Below, piece after piece: positions 1 to 8,208 of a stretch of 41,696 bases of DNA. The stretch is from Thermoplasmata archaeon (GTDB lineage: Archaea > Thermoplasmatota > Thermoplasmata > Lutacidiplasmatales > UBA184). Position numbers and translations under genes: made by a program. The stretch's first letter is position 1; every line of letters starts with the position of its first letter. The notes under the pieces are model-generated. The model saw only the letters and a program-made list of their open reading frames with translations, made no database searches and was not told where the DNA came from. Location of the stretch: assembly GCA_030037695.1 (NCBI GenBank), contig JASHQF010000040.1:1-41696 (forward strand), given 5' to 3'.

Positions 1-118
1 CGGGCGCTCTCGGCCCGCGACCACGCCAACCCCCGAACCGTCCGGGTCCGAGCGGCCCCGGAGCGCGGGAGTAGGGGACGCTCGAGCTGTCGGGGCGCGG
101 ATCGCTGAGCCGCTCCGC
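1..118. other. Non-coding flank downstream of atpI
   Basis: This G/C-rich stretch follows the stop codon of the ATP synthase subunit I gene. I see no convincing reading frame. A c-ring proteolipid (subunit K) gene would be expected near here in many archaeal operons, but no hydrophobic proteolipid start is visible before the window ends. Confidence 0.4.
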
Positions 119-2074
119 CTAGAGGGCGGCGGGCGGCGCGCTCGCCGTCGTCTCGGAAGGGACCGCCGGCACGGTGTGGGTGCGGGGGGCGCCGAACGGT
201 CGGAACGGCCGGCCGTTCCCCGTGTAGAACTTCGAGAAGTACTCCACGAACAGGAGCCGCGCTCCCTGGATCCCGGGCTCGAAGACGCCGAGGATCACGT
301 TGAACGTCTGGCCGACGACGAGCAGCAGGACCCCCGCGACGATCCCGACGGCCCCGCCGCGCACGAGCCCCCCCGCGACCGTGTTGATCACGAGGGCGAG
401 GATCACGCTCGCGAGCAGGATCCCCACGAGCCGCGTATAGGAGAGGATGTGGCTCACGATCTCGATCAGGCCGACCAGGAGGCCGTTCATCCCCTCGCCG
501 CCGACGATCAGGACGAGCCCGGAGGCGAGGCACGCGTACCAGAGCACGACGATCGGGTGGACCGAGACGCTGGTCGCGTGGTGGATCACGGCGAGCCCGA
601 AGAACGCGATCCCCCAGGCGAACAGGATCCCGCCCGATTTCGCGAGGACCCCGCGGCGGTGCCGCCGGAACATCTCCTGGACGGCCCCGAACAGGAACCC
701 GAGCGTGACCATCGCGAGGCCGATGAACCCCGCGACGAGGAGCAGGAGGCCCACGTCAGCGTCCGGCTTCAGCGGGGCGACGTAGCCGAACAGGTGGTGG
801 AACAGGCCGTAGCCGAAGAACTCGTCCCAGACGAGACCGAGGGCGATCGCGAGGGCGCACCCGGGGAGCAGCGTCCAGGCGAGCTGCTGCATCGCCTTCG
901 GGCCCATGATCTGACGGACGAACCGTCGGCCGAACGCCGGGAGGTGCCGGGCGCCGGGGAACCCCGCGATCATCCAGAGGGAGACGAGCAGGATGACGAG
1001 CCCGTACCCCCAGTCGCCGAGCATGAAGCCGAAGAAGATCGGGAAGACGATCGCGAAGACGAGCGTCGGGTCCCACTCCGTCGCCTGCGGCAGGGAGTAG
1101 AACCGGACGAAGAACTCGAACCGGCGGAACCCCGCCGGGTTCGCCATCATCGTCGGCGGTTCCTCGCGGGAGGGGACCTCGACGACGACGACCCTCCCCT
1201 CCGTCGCCCGCTCGACGGCGGTGCGCAGGCGCGGGACGTCCCGGGCCGGCACCCAGGCCTCGAGCGCGAACGCCGAACGGCTCGCGCCGAGCTTCGTGAG
1301 GAGCTCGCCCGCCCGGTTCTGGATCTCGAGCGCTTCGGCGATCGCCGCGACGGTGGGGTACCAGGCCGCAGCGAGCGCGGCGAGGCGTTCCCGGATCTCC
1401 CCGCGGCGCCGCGCGATCTCCGACCGCCGGGCGACGGCGCGGACCCGCTCCTCCGCGGCGGTCCCGTCCAGCGGGGGGACGGGGGCGAGGCGTACCCCGG
1501 ACCCCTGGGCGGCGGCCGCCACGGCGTCCGCCCGGGACGCGCGGGCCACGGCGACGAACGGTCGAGCCTCCGCCCCGGGCCCGAGCAGGAGCTCCCCGTC
1601 GGGGGCGAGGGCGGTCCGGATCGCCGCCAGCCCCTCCGGCCCGGCCGAGCCGTGGAGCGCGACGAGCGACGGCGAGCGGAACGTGTCGAGGCGCTCGGGG
1701 ACGAACGCGAGCTCGTCGAGCGCCCGCACCGTCTCGTCGATCGCGCGCGCCTCGCTCTCGAGGTGGTCGGCCTCCCGGACGAGCGCCCCGACCTCCGCGT
1801 CGATCGGGACCGTCCCCGCGGCCGCGAGGATGTCGGCGACCGAGTCGAACCGGCGGGGCGTCGGGGCCCCGACGGGCGGCAGCGCGCTGAGGAGGCCCCG
1901 GAACCGGAGCGCCTCGTCGCCGACCCGGCGCAGCGTCTCGGGTCCCCGCTCGGGGCCGAGCTGCGCCATCGTCTCGGGTGCGAGGGCCTCGACCTGGGCG
2001 AGCCGGAGGTCGTGGAGGACGGTGAGGATCCGCTCCTGGTCCTGGCGGAGGCCAAGGAGGGCGATCCGGGCCAT
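119..2074 (-). CDS. atpI: A-type ATP synthase subunit I (a-subunit homologue)
   Basis: This is the membrane stator subunit of the archaeal A1Ao ATP synthase. It supplies the ion half-channels facing the c-ring and contacts the peripheral stalks. The 651-aa protein has the usual layout: a soluble N-terminal half that begins MARIALLGLRQDQERIL and contains coiled-coil stretches, then a C-terminal half with about seven or eight hydrophobic helices. The conserved segment with the functional arginine is visible as SHILSYTRLVGILLAS. The frame stays open for 73 codons upstream, but that part is low-complexity Arg/Pro/Ser and lies over atpH. The ATG at 2074 is the first start after the atpH stop and gives the family N-terminus. 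It is the last operon gene seen in the window. Confidence 0.93.
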   Translation of the reverse strand: MARIALLGLRQDQERILTVLHDLRLAQVEALAPETMAQLGPERGPETLRRVGDEALRFRGLLSALPPVGAPTPRRFDSVADILAAAGTVPIDAEVGALVREADHLESEARAIDETVRALDELAFVPERLDTFRSPSLVALHGSAGPEGLAAIRTALAPDGELLLGPGAEARPFVAVARASRADAVAAAAQGSGVRLAPVPPLDGTAAEERVRAVARRSEIARRRGEIRERLAALAAAWYPTVAAIAEALEIQNRAGELLTKLGASRSAFALEAWVPARDVPRLRTAVERATEGRVVVVEVPSREEPPTMMANPAGFRRFEFFVRFYSLPQATEWDPTLVFAIVFPIFFGFMLGDWGYGLVILLVSLWMIAGFPGARHLPAFGRRFVRQIMGPKAMQQLAWTLLPGCALAIALGLVWDEFFGYGLFHHLFGYVAPLKPDADVGLLLLVAGFIGLAMVTLGFLFGAVQEMFRRHRRGVLAKSGGILFAWGIAFFGLAVIHHATSVSVHPIVVLWYACLASGLVLIVGGEGMNGLLVGLIEIVSHILSYTRLVGILLASVILALVINTVAGGLVRGGAVGIVAGVLLLVVGQTFNVILGVFEPGIQGARLLFVEYFSKFYTGNGRPFRPFGAPRTHTVPAVPSETTASAPPAAL

Positions 2075-2105
2075 CCGGACGGGGCGGAGCGCCGTCGGCC
2101 CCTCC

Positions 2106-2468
2106 TCAGTCGCTCGCGAACCGGCCGAGCACGACCGCGAGGATCTCCTTGCGGCGCCCCTCGGCGAGCGAACCCTGACCCGCCCGGAGCTGTCGGGCCT
2201 CGGCCTCGCCGTCGTCGACGATCGTCCGGGCCTCGGTGTCCCCCTCGCGGCCGGCCCGGGCGGTCGCCTCGGCGCGTTCCGTCTCGACCGCACGGGCGAC
2301 CTCGTGGACCGACGCCTCCGCCGCGTCGCGGCGGCCGGCGAGGTCCTGGGCGGCCGCGGCCCGCGCGTCGGCGAGACGGCGGTCCCAGTCGGCCTCCGTC
2401 GCCTTCACGCGTCGCAGGGCGTCCAGGATCTCGGGACTGCCCGACGGGGGCGCCGCGGCGTCGCTCAC
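2106..2468 (-). CDS. atpH: A-type ATP synthase subunit H (peripheral stalk)
   Basis: This 120-aa Ala/Arg/Glu-rich protein is almost entirely predicted coiled coil (about residues 12-110). That matches subunit H (AhaH), which pairs with subunit E in the peripheral stalk. Identification rests on composition, size and position directly before subunit I, as in other archaeal operons. No motif is diagnostic. The GTG start lies 3 nt after the stop of the preceding 43-aa gene and has a G-rich Shine-Dalgarno-like tract upstream. Subunit E is not found in this window, so a dual role cannot be excluded. Confidence 0.75.
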   Translation of the reverse strand: MSDAAAPPSGSPEILDALRRVKATEADWDRRLADARAAAAQDLAGRRDAAEASVHEVARAVETERAEATARAGREGDTEARTIVDDGEAEARQLRAGQGSLAEGRRKEILAVVLGRFASD

Positions 2469-2471
2469 AGG

Positions 2472-2603
2472 CTAGCTCCCCCCGAGGTACCGCGCGAGCA
2501 CGAGGAGGACGATCGCGATCGCCGCCGCCTTCCAGGCGACGCTCGCCGCCCAGAGGGCGACGACCCGCCGGGAGGCGAGGCTAGGCGGGTACGGCGCCCG
2601 CAT
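2472..2603 (-). CDS. 43-aa single-span membrane protein inside the ATP synthase operon
   Basis: A short ATG frame sits in the gap between subunits D and H. It overlaps the end of atpD by 23 nt and stops 3 nt before the GTG of atpH, so the D-to-H interval is fully coding. The product has a short basic N-terminus (MRAPYPPSLASRR) followed by one hydrophobic helix running to residue 38 (including AAAIAIVLLVLARYL). It is far too short to be the two-helix c-subunit and lacks its membrane carboxylate. I do not recognise a family. Close packing with both neighbours supports real translation. A small accessory or assembly subunit of the membrane sector is an inference. Confidence 0.6.
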   Translation of the reverse strand: MRAPYPPSLASRRVVALWAASVAWKAAAIAIVLLVLARYLGGS

Positions 2604-3225
2604 CGCCGGCCTCCAGTTTGCGCTTGACGGTCTTCAGCATGCTGAACGCGTCCCGCTCCATCTCGTCGAACCGGAACTTGATGTAGCGCACGGTGGCGAC
2701 GAGCCTCGGGACCAGGACGTTCTCGATCGCGTTCGCCCGGCGCTTGGTCTTCTCGATCTCGCGCAGGAGGCGTCGCAGCGTGTTCTCCTTCTCGGCGATC
2801 TCGAGGACGAGGGCGTAGATCCCTTGGAAGTGCCGGATCGGTTCTCCGATCGACGTCGGCAGATCGAGCAGGGACGCCACCGCGACCGGGGCGAAGCCGC
2901 CGGCGTCGAGCCGGGGGGTCCGCACCCCCATCACGTTCTTCGTCGCGACCGTGACGTCGGGGAGGTTCGGCAGCAGCATCGAGATGTTCTCGAGCCGGGT
3001 CGGGCCCTCGATCGCCTCGGCGAGGCGGATCGCCTCGTACCCCGGCAGGAACCGGCGTCGCAGCTCCCCCCGCAGCTCCAGCGCGGCCTTCGAGACGCTG
3101 AAGAACTCCGCGATCAGCGCGGTCCGCTTGAGCTTGAGCAGGTTGAGGCCGCGCCGGGCGACCGCGATCCGGCGGCGGGTGCGCAGCAGCTCGAGGCGGG
3201 TCGGGCGGACGTTCTCGACGGCCAC
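2581..3225 (-). CDS. atpD: A-type ATP synthase subunit D (central rotor stalk)
   Basis: Subunit D is the long coiled-coil rotor axle inside the A3B3 head. The 214-aa length and both long helices match the family. The N-terminal helix contains PTRLELLRTRRRIAVARRGL and LLKLKRTALI. The C-terminal helix contains ENTLRRLLREIEKTKRRANAIENVLVP, spanning about residues 146-172. The GTG start follows a GGAGGG Shine-Dalgarno sequence and lies 13 nt after the subunit B stop. The gene order A-B-D is the conserved archaeal arrangement. Confidence 0.95.
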   Translation of the reverse strand: MAVENVRPTRLELLRTRRRIAVARRGLNLLKLKRTALIAEFFSVSKAALELRGELRRRFLPGYEAIRLAEAIEGPTRLENISMLLPNLPDVTVATKNVMGVRTPRLDAGGFAPVAVASLLDLPTSIGEPIRHFQGIYALVLEIAEKENTLRRLLREIEKTKRRANAIENVLVPRLVATVRYIKFRFDEMERDAFSMLKTVKRKLEAGDAGAVPA

Positions 3226-3238
3226 GGACCCTCCGGCC

Positions 3239-4681
3239 TCACGACCCGACGACCGGGGGATGGGCCCGGTACGCCTGCACGAACTCGGGGCGGATCCGCT
3301 TGAGCTCGGCGTCGGGGAAGTCGGAGACGATCGCCCAAGCGAGCGCGAGGCTCTCGTCGATCGTCCGGTCCTCGTCGGGCCGCTGGTTGACGAACTCCTT
3401 CTCGAACCGGTCGGCGCCGCGCAGGTAGAGCCGGTCGATCGGGCTGAGCGCCTCCTCGCCGACGATCGCGGAGAGCGCCCGCTGGTCCTTCCCCGTCGCG
3501 TACGTCGCGAACAGCTGGTCGGAGACGCCGCGGTGGTCCTCCCGGGTCCGCTTCGGCCCGATCCCTTGGTTCATGAGGCGCGAGAGGCTCGGCAGGATGT
3601 CGATCGGCGGGTAGATCCCCTTGCGCTGGAGGTCCCGGCTGAGGTACATCTGCCCCTCGGTGATGTAGCCGGTGAGATCCGGGATCGGGTGGGTGACGTC
3701 GTCGGCCGGCATCGTCACGATCGGGAGCTGGGTGATTGATCCCTTCCGGCCGTGGATCTTGCCGGCACGCTCGTAGATCGTGGCGAGGTCGGTGTAGAGG
3801 TACCCCGGGTACCCCCGACGGCCGGGGACCTCCTCGCGGGCGGCCGAGACCTCCCGGAGCGCCTCGCAGTAGCTCGTCATGTCGGTCAGGATGACGAGGA
3901 CGTGCAGGTCCTTCTCGTAGGCGAGGTACTCGGCGGCCGTCAGCGCCATCCGCGGGGTGACGACCCGCTCCATCGACGGATCGCTCGACAGGTTGAGGAA
4001 CGCGACGGTCCGCTCGAGGGCGCCGGTCGCCTCGAACTCCTTCAGGAAGAAGTTCGCCTCCTCGCTCGTGATCCCCATCGCGCCGAAGACGACCGCGAAC
4101 CCCTCGGTCGAGTTGCGCAGCTTCGCCTGGCGGACGATCTGCGCGGCGACCTGGTTGTGCGGGAGGCCGGCGCCCGAGAACAGCGGGAGCTTCTGCCCCC
4201 GGACGAGGGTGTTGTTGACGTCGATCGTGGAGATCCCCGTCTGGATGAACTCGCTCGGTTCCTCGCGCGAGTACGGGTTCATCGCGTTGCCGACGATCTC
4301 GAGCCGGGTCTCGCTCACGATCCGCGGGCCGCCGTCGCGCGGCTCGCCGAGGCCGTTGAAGACCCGACCGAGCATCTCGTCGGAGACGGCGAGCGTCGCG
4401 ACCTCCCCGAGGAACTTCACGCTCGTCTCCTCGACGTTGATCCCGATCGTCGGGCCGAACACCTGGACGATCGCGAGCCCCTTGCGCGAGTCGAGGACCT
4501 GGCCCTGCCGGCGCTCGCCGCTCGGGAGCCGGATCTCGACGATCTCGCCGTAGGCGGCGTTCTCGATGTCGCGGACGAACAGGAGCGGGCCCGCGACCCG
4601 GTCGATCGTGCGGTAGTCGACCGGGACGGCGTCCTCGCGCGGTCGCCCGCCGGAGCGCGGGCCGGCCCCCTTCGCCGCCAC
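3239..4681 (-). CDS. atpB: A-type ATP synthase subunit B (non-catalytic head subunit)
   Basis: This 480-aa protein is the regulatory, non-catalytic nucleotide-site subunit that alternates with A in the head. It starts with a beta-barrel (VDYRTIDRVAGPLLFV), has the degenerate P-loop expected for B (FSGAGLPHN) instead of a functional Walker A, and has the long conserved core segments AAREEVPGRRGYPGYLYTDL and VTMPADDVTHPIPDLTGY. The GTG start shares its first G with a TAG stop (TAGTG). That stop closes an in-frame continuation of the subunit A gene, a vestige of direct A-B translational coupling (see findings). Confidence 0.96.
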   Translation of the reverse strand: MAAKGAGPRSGGRPREDAVPVDYRTIDRVAGPLLFVRDIENAAYGEIVEIRLPSGERRQGQVLDSRKGLAIVQVFGPTIGINVEETSVKFLGEVATLAVSDEMLGRVFNGLGEPRDGGPRIVSETRLEIVGNAMNPYSREEPSEFIQTGISTIDVNNTLVRGQKLPLFSGAGLPHNQVAAQIVRQAKLRNSTEGFAVVFGAMGITSEEANFFLKEFEATGALERTVAFLNLSSDPSMERVVTPRMALTAAEYLAYEKDLHVLVILTDMTSYCEALREVSAAREEVPGRRGYPGYLYTDLATIYERAGKIHGRKGSITQLPIVTMPADDVTHPIPDLTGYITEGQMYLSRDLQRKGIYPPIDILPSLSRLMNQGIGPKRTREDHRGVSDQLFATYATGKDQRALSAIVGEEALSPIDRLYLRGADRFEKEFVNQRPDEDRTIDESLALAWAIVSDFPDAELKRIRPEFVQAYRAHPPVVGS

Positions 4682-4773
4682 TAGCTCCCTCCGGCGGCGA
4701 CCGCGGCGACCGCCTCCGCCGCCTCGAGATCGAGCCGGTCGAACTCAGCGGCGAGCTTCGCCTCGGGGATTCA
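4681..4773 (-). other. In-frame C-terminal tail of subunit A behind a TGA
   Basis: Reading on in the atpA frame past the TGA at 4773-4771 gives 29 codons, IPEAKLAAEFDRLDLEA followed by an Ala/Val-rich end, then TAG at 4683-4681. The first part resembles the usual subunit A C-terminus, in which an R-x-K/R-[aromatic]-[IVL]-x-E-E pattern leads into a final helix. The TAG overlaps the atpB GTG by one base. This looks like the original gene end. The cause may be a nonsense change, a base-call error or readthrough. Confidence 0.6.
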
Positions 4774-7700
4774 CTTCATCCGGGAGAGCTTCGTGCGCAC
4801 CGGCAGCTTCTGGAGGTCCGCGACGCTCGCCCCGCGGGCGACCGCCTCCTGGGCCCGGTCGGCGAACGCGAGGATCGCGCGGAGCATCCTCAGCTGCTTC
4901 TGGATCGACGTGTAGGTATCGACGTCGTCGTAGGCGCTCTGCTGGAGGTAGTCCTCGCGGAGCATCCGGGCCGCGTCGAGGGTCGCCTTCTCCCGCTCGG
5001 GGAGCGCGTCGACCCCGACCAGCTGGACGATCTCCTGGAGCTCCGACTCCTTCTGGAGGATCTCGAGGGCCCGCTGACGTAGCGCACCGAACTCCTTGGA
5101 GAGTTCGGCGGCATACCACGGCTCGAGGTCCCCGGCGTAGAGCGAGTAGCTCTGCAGCCAATTGATCGAAGGGAAATGGCGTCGTGCGGCGAGCGACGCA
5201 TCGAGGGCCCAGAAGACCCGGGCGACGCGGAGCGTGTTCTGGCTGACCGGCTCGGAGGTGTCGCCCCCGGGTGGCGAGACCGCCCCCACGACCGTCACCG
5301 AGCCGATCCGGCCCTCGGGCGAGAGCGCGACGACACGTCCCGCCCGTTCGTAGAACTCGGCGATCCGGCGCCCGAGGTAGGCGGGGTAGCCTTCCTCGCC
5401 CGGCATCTCCTCGAGACGGCCCGAGATCTCGCGCATCGCCTCCGCCCAACGGCTCGTCGAATCGGCCATCAGCGCGACGTCGTAGCCCATGTCCCGGTAG
5501 TACTCGGCGATCGTGATTCCGGTGTAGACGCTCGCCTCCCGCGCCGCCACCGGCATGTTCGAGGTGTTGGCGATCAGCACCGTCCGTTCCATGAGGGGTC
5601 GCTTCGACTTCGGGTCGACGAGGTTCGGGAACGTGGCAAGCACCTCGGTCATCTCGTTCCCGCGTTCCCCACAACCGACATAGACGACGACGTCGGAGTC
5701 GGCCCACTTGGCGAGCTGCTGCTGCGTGACGGTGTTGTGCAGGAGAAGCCCGCCCACCCCTCCCACGAAATTCCGGCCGTGCTCCGGGACCGAGACGTCG
5801 TAGACCTCGTACGGGCCGTCGCGCTCCTCCTGGACGTCGACGACCTCGTCGCAGGCGATCCAATCCAGCAGCTCGGTGAGACGTCGGGCGGCCAGCTCCT
5901 CCGGGACCGAGACGGGACCGTCGTCGCCAGCGTCCATAAACGTGCGAAAGGTGACCGCGCCCATGCTCTCCCGGTGGCCGATGTAGTTGTGGATCTCGAT
6001 GCCGTGCTTCCGCAGACCGGAGTACGAGTAATGCGCCCGGTAGAGCCGTTCGAGGAGCTCCGAAGCGACCGGCACCACGTCCGTCGCAGTGTAGCTGCGA
6101 GGCTGCCGCTCGACGTAGCTCCGGAGCGCCGCGATCTTGGGATGCGGCGAGGTGAGTGCCTGGTGCAGACGGTCTAGGTTGGCAACGCCCCGCACGTAGA
6201 TGCGGTAGTACAACTGATCGCCCACGGTCCGACGGGCCAGCGTGGAGAGGATGCCGAACCGGCTCAGCGCGTGGGCCAGACCGATCTGCAGCCGCTCGCT
6301 CGCGGTGCAGAACTCCACGACACCCCCGAAGAAGCCGCCGTCCCCGAGGTAGTACCCGCGAAGGAAGGCACCCAACGAGGGGTCCGTGGAGGCCAGTACC
6401 GACGGGGGGACCGCCTTCTGCGACGAGCCGTTCCCCGCGCCGATACGTCCCAGCAGTCGGACGAGCGAGACGCTATGGAGCAGGACGTTCGGGGTCTTGT
6501 CGCGTTGCCGCTCGATCCGACCGACGACCCCAAACAGCGAACGGGCGAGCTGGAGGAACCTCTCCAAGAGCCCCTCGTCCGAATTGGTGAAGACAACGGT
6601 ACCCCCGCCACGCAGGTAGCCTTCCGCAACATAGAGCCCTAGGAACTCGCCCAGGTCCGGGGTCATGCGGTCCGGAAGGCGGATGACGGTGCCCCGCCGT
6701 CGCAGCTCGGGCAGCTCGATACCGAGCGGGCTGTCCGAAGCTGGGGGAGGGAGTCGGCGCACGGCGGCGAGGTAGTCGCCCGGCCGTAGCTCCCCTGCCG
6801 GAGTCTCCCGAAGTCCACCGTCCGCTCGGACGGCGAACAGCCGATGCACCGGCGTCACTCGAACACGCCGCCCGCTGCGGGTCCTTACGGTGACCAGCGA
6901 ATCGCTTTTCCCTCGATAGAGGACGTTGGTCCGGCTCCGCACGATCCGGTTCCCTGAAAGGGAATACAGCGTGAGGGGGCGGTCCAGCCGAATCCACTCA
7001 TCGGCTCCGTCCACGATCGCTCGTCCAAGGGGTCGCGATCGCTCGTACAGTTCGGCGATCGGCACGATGGTCCCGTCGCCGAGGAACACCGGCGTCTCCC
7101 CGGCGACGCATTTCCCGCTGCCGAACGGACCGGGGATGCAGGCGGTCCCGCCCTTCGCGACGGGGAAGAACGAGTCGATGACGCGCTGGCCGGTGACGAG
7201 CGGGATGTCCGGGGGGAGCTTCTGCCCAACGGGGCGCGGGATACGGACGATCCAGCGATGGCTCAGGTAGACCGGCACCCGCTGCGCGCCCGAGCGGATC
7301 GTGCCGATCGGGTCGCGGATCGTGTACGTCCCGCTCGCGATCGCCTCGAGCGTCCCCGAGACGCCGGGCGGCACGAGGACCTTGTGGACGATCAGCGACG
7401 TCTCGGGGACGGTGCCGAGGATCGTGCCCGGAGTGACCTCGGTGCCGGGCTTGGCCGTCGCCGTGAACTCCCAACGGGCCGTCTCGCTGAGCGGGGGCGC
7501 GACGAACCCTCGAGCGATGAAATCCCCCGAGCTCTTCTGGATCACGTCCAGCGGCCGCTGGACCCCGTCGTAGATCGATTTCAGGAGACCGGGGCCGAGC
7601 TCGACGCTGAGCGCGAGGCCGGTCGACTCGACCGGATCGCCCGGGCGGATCCCGGTGGTGTCCTCGTAGACCTGGACGGTCGCGGTGCCGCCGACGAGCC

Positions 7701-7818
7701 GGATGATCTCGCCGACGAGCCCGAGCGTACCGACGCGGACGACGTCGTACATCTTCGCGCCCTGGAGGCCGTCGACCAGGACGACCGGTCCCGAGACCCT
7801 TGCGACGACCGCCGGCAT
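4771..7818 (-). CDS. atpA: A-type ATP synthase catalytic subunit A, intein-containing precursor
   Basis: This is the catalytic ATPase subunit of the A1 head. The 1015-aa precursor has an N-terminal barrel (MPAVVARVSGPVVLVDGLQG), then the Walker A motif GPFGSGK interrupted by a 459-aa intein, then TVTQQQLAKW, the arm CGERGNEMTEVL, Walker B region DVALMADSTSRWAEAMREI and EEMPGEEGYPAYLGRR. Removing the intein leaves 556 aa, short for the family. The missing length equals the 29 sense codons that follow the TGA in frame (4684-4770). The ATG start is preceded by GGAGGAC and lies 14 nt after the subunit F stop. Confidence 0.96.
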   Translation of the reverse strand: MPAVVARVSGPVVLVDGLQGAKMYDVVRVGTLGLVGEIIRLVGGTATVQVYEDTTGIRPGDPVESTGLALSVELGPGLLKSIYDGVQRPLDVIQKSSGDFIARGFVAPPLSETARWEFTATAKPGTEVTPGTILGTVPETSLIVHKVLVPPGVSGTLEAIASGTYTIRDPIGTIRSGAQRVPVYLSHRWIVRIPRPVGQKLPPDIPLVTGQRVIDSFFPVAKGGTACIPGPFGSGKCVAGETPVFLGDGTIVPIAELYERSRPLGRAIVDGADEWIRLDRPLTLYSLSGNRIVRSRTNVLYRGKSDSLVTVRTRSGRRVRVTPVHRLFAVRADGGLRETPAGELRPGDYLAAVRRLPPPASDSPLGIELPELRRRGTVIRLPDRMTPDLGEFLGLYVAEGYLRGGGTVVFTNSDEGLLERFLQLARSLFGVVGRIERQRDKTPNVLLHSVSLVRLLGRIGAGNGSSQKAVPPSVLASTDPSLGAFLRGYYLGDGGFFGGVVEFCTASERLQIGLAHALSRFGILSTLARRTVGDQLYYRIYVRGVANLDRLHQALTSPHPKIAALRSYVERQPRSYTATDVVPVASELLERLYRAHYSYSGLRKHGIEIHNYIGHRESMGAVTFRTFMDAGDDGPVSVPEELAARRLTELLDWIACDEVVDVQEERDGPYEVYDVSVPEHGRNFVGGVGGLLLHNTVTQQQLAKWADSDVVVYVGCGERGNEMTEVLATFPNLVDPKSKRPLMERTVLIANTSNMPVAAREASVYTGITIAEYYRDMGYDVALMADSTSRWAEAMREISGRLEEMPGEEGYPAYLGRRIAEFYERAGRVVALSPEGRIGSVTVVGAVSPPGGDTSEPVSQNTLRVARVFWALDASLAARRHFPSINWLQSYSLYAGDLEPWYAAELSKEFGALRQRALEILQKESELQEIVQLVGVDALPEREKATLDAARMLREDYLQQSAYDDVDTYTSIQKQLRMLRAILAFADRAQEAVARGASVADLQKLPVRTKLSRMK
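5734..7110 (-). mobile_element. LAGLIDADG intein in the P-loop of subunit A (VMA-b-like site)
   Basis: The 459-aa insert occupies precursor residues 237-695, between Lys of GPFGSGK and Thr of TVTQQ. It has all splicing hallmarks: Cys1 in CVAGETPVFLGDG (block A), TPVH at intein residues 86-89 (block B), and C-terminal EVYDVSVPEHGRNFVGG and GLLLHN (blocks F and G) with Thr as the +1 nucleophile. Two dodecapeptides of a LAGLIDADG endonuclease are seen, LGEFLGLYVAEG (about 153-164) and LGAFLRGYYLGDGG (about 246-259), each with its acidic residue, so homing activity may persist. The insert is by eye less G/C-rich than its host gene, in keeping with horizontal spread. Confidence 0.96.
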
Positions 7819-7832
7819 CGTCCTTCGTCCTC

Positions 7833-8174
7833 CTAGGCCGCCGGAGCGGCGAGCGTGATGCCGAGGACCCGCTTGGCGAGCACGTTCAGGCTCTCGACCT
7901 CGTACTCCCCGGACGGCGCCGGCACGAAGACGACGAGCGGCCGCAGGGAGGCGTCGGCGCGCGCGCGTTGCGCCTCGGTGAGGCGGGCGCGTACCGTCTG
8001 GCTCGCGACGACGAGGCTGAACCGGCCGTCGGAGATCGCCGTGTCGAACTCGGCCGCGGCGGTCTCGGGAACGACCTCCACCACATCTTTCATCCCGATG
8101 AGACGGAAGCCGATCGCGAGCTCCCGCTCGCCGACGACCACCGTCCGGCCCGGCTCCGGTGCGCTCTCCGGCAC
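7833..8174 (-). CDS. atpF: A-type ATP synthase subunit F
   Basis: This 113-aa protein is the small Rossmann-like subunit F at the base of the central stalk, which interacts with D and B. Family features are GERELAIGFRLIGMKDVVEV near the N-terminus and SLVVASQTVRARLTE in the middle, and the gene lies directly before A, as in other archaea. The GTG start is about 28 nt from a clear TATA-like box, so F is the first gene of this operon. Subunits C and E, which precede F in many archaeal operons, are absent here and must be encoded elsewhere. Confidence 0.9.
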   Translation of the reverse strand: MPESAPEPGRTVVVGERELAIGFRLIGMKDVVEVVPETAAAEFDTAISDGRFSLVVASQTVRARLTEAQRARADASLRPLVVFVPAPSGEYEVESLNVLAKRVLGITLAAPAA

Positions 8175-8197
8175 GGCGGAGTCGGCGGGATTCCCAC

Positions 8198-8208
8198 CTA
8201 TTTAAGGC
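8198..8208 (-). promoter_or_regulatory. TATA-like promoter of the ATP synthase operon
   Basis: On the minus strand the sequence reads CCTTAAATAG, centred about 28 nt before the atpF GTG, an archaeal TATA spacing that predicts a leaderless transcript. The box also contains the TAA stop of the neighbouring START-like gene. Confidence 0.6.

Noticed and set aside
176..2584. Very long plus-strand frame (802 aa) opposite atpI/atpH
   Set aside because: It is rich in Arg, Asp, Glu and Pro, has no domain, and is antisense to clear ATP synthase genes. High GC removes stop codons from other frames.
4681..4773. UGA reassigned to an amino acid in this organism
   Set aside because: TGA ends several clear genes here, often overlapping the next start (carA, the DHH gene, the PolB2 cassette), so UGA must be a stop in general. 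Only local readthrough or an error remains possible.
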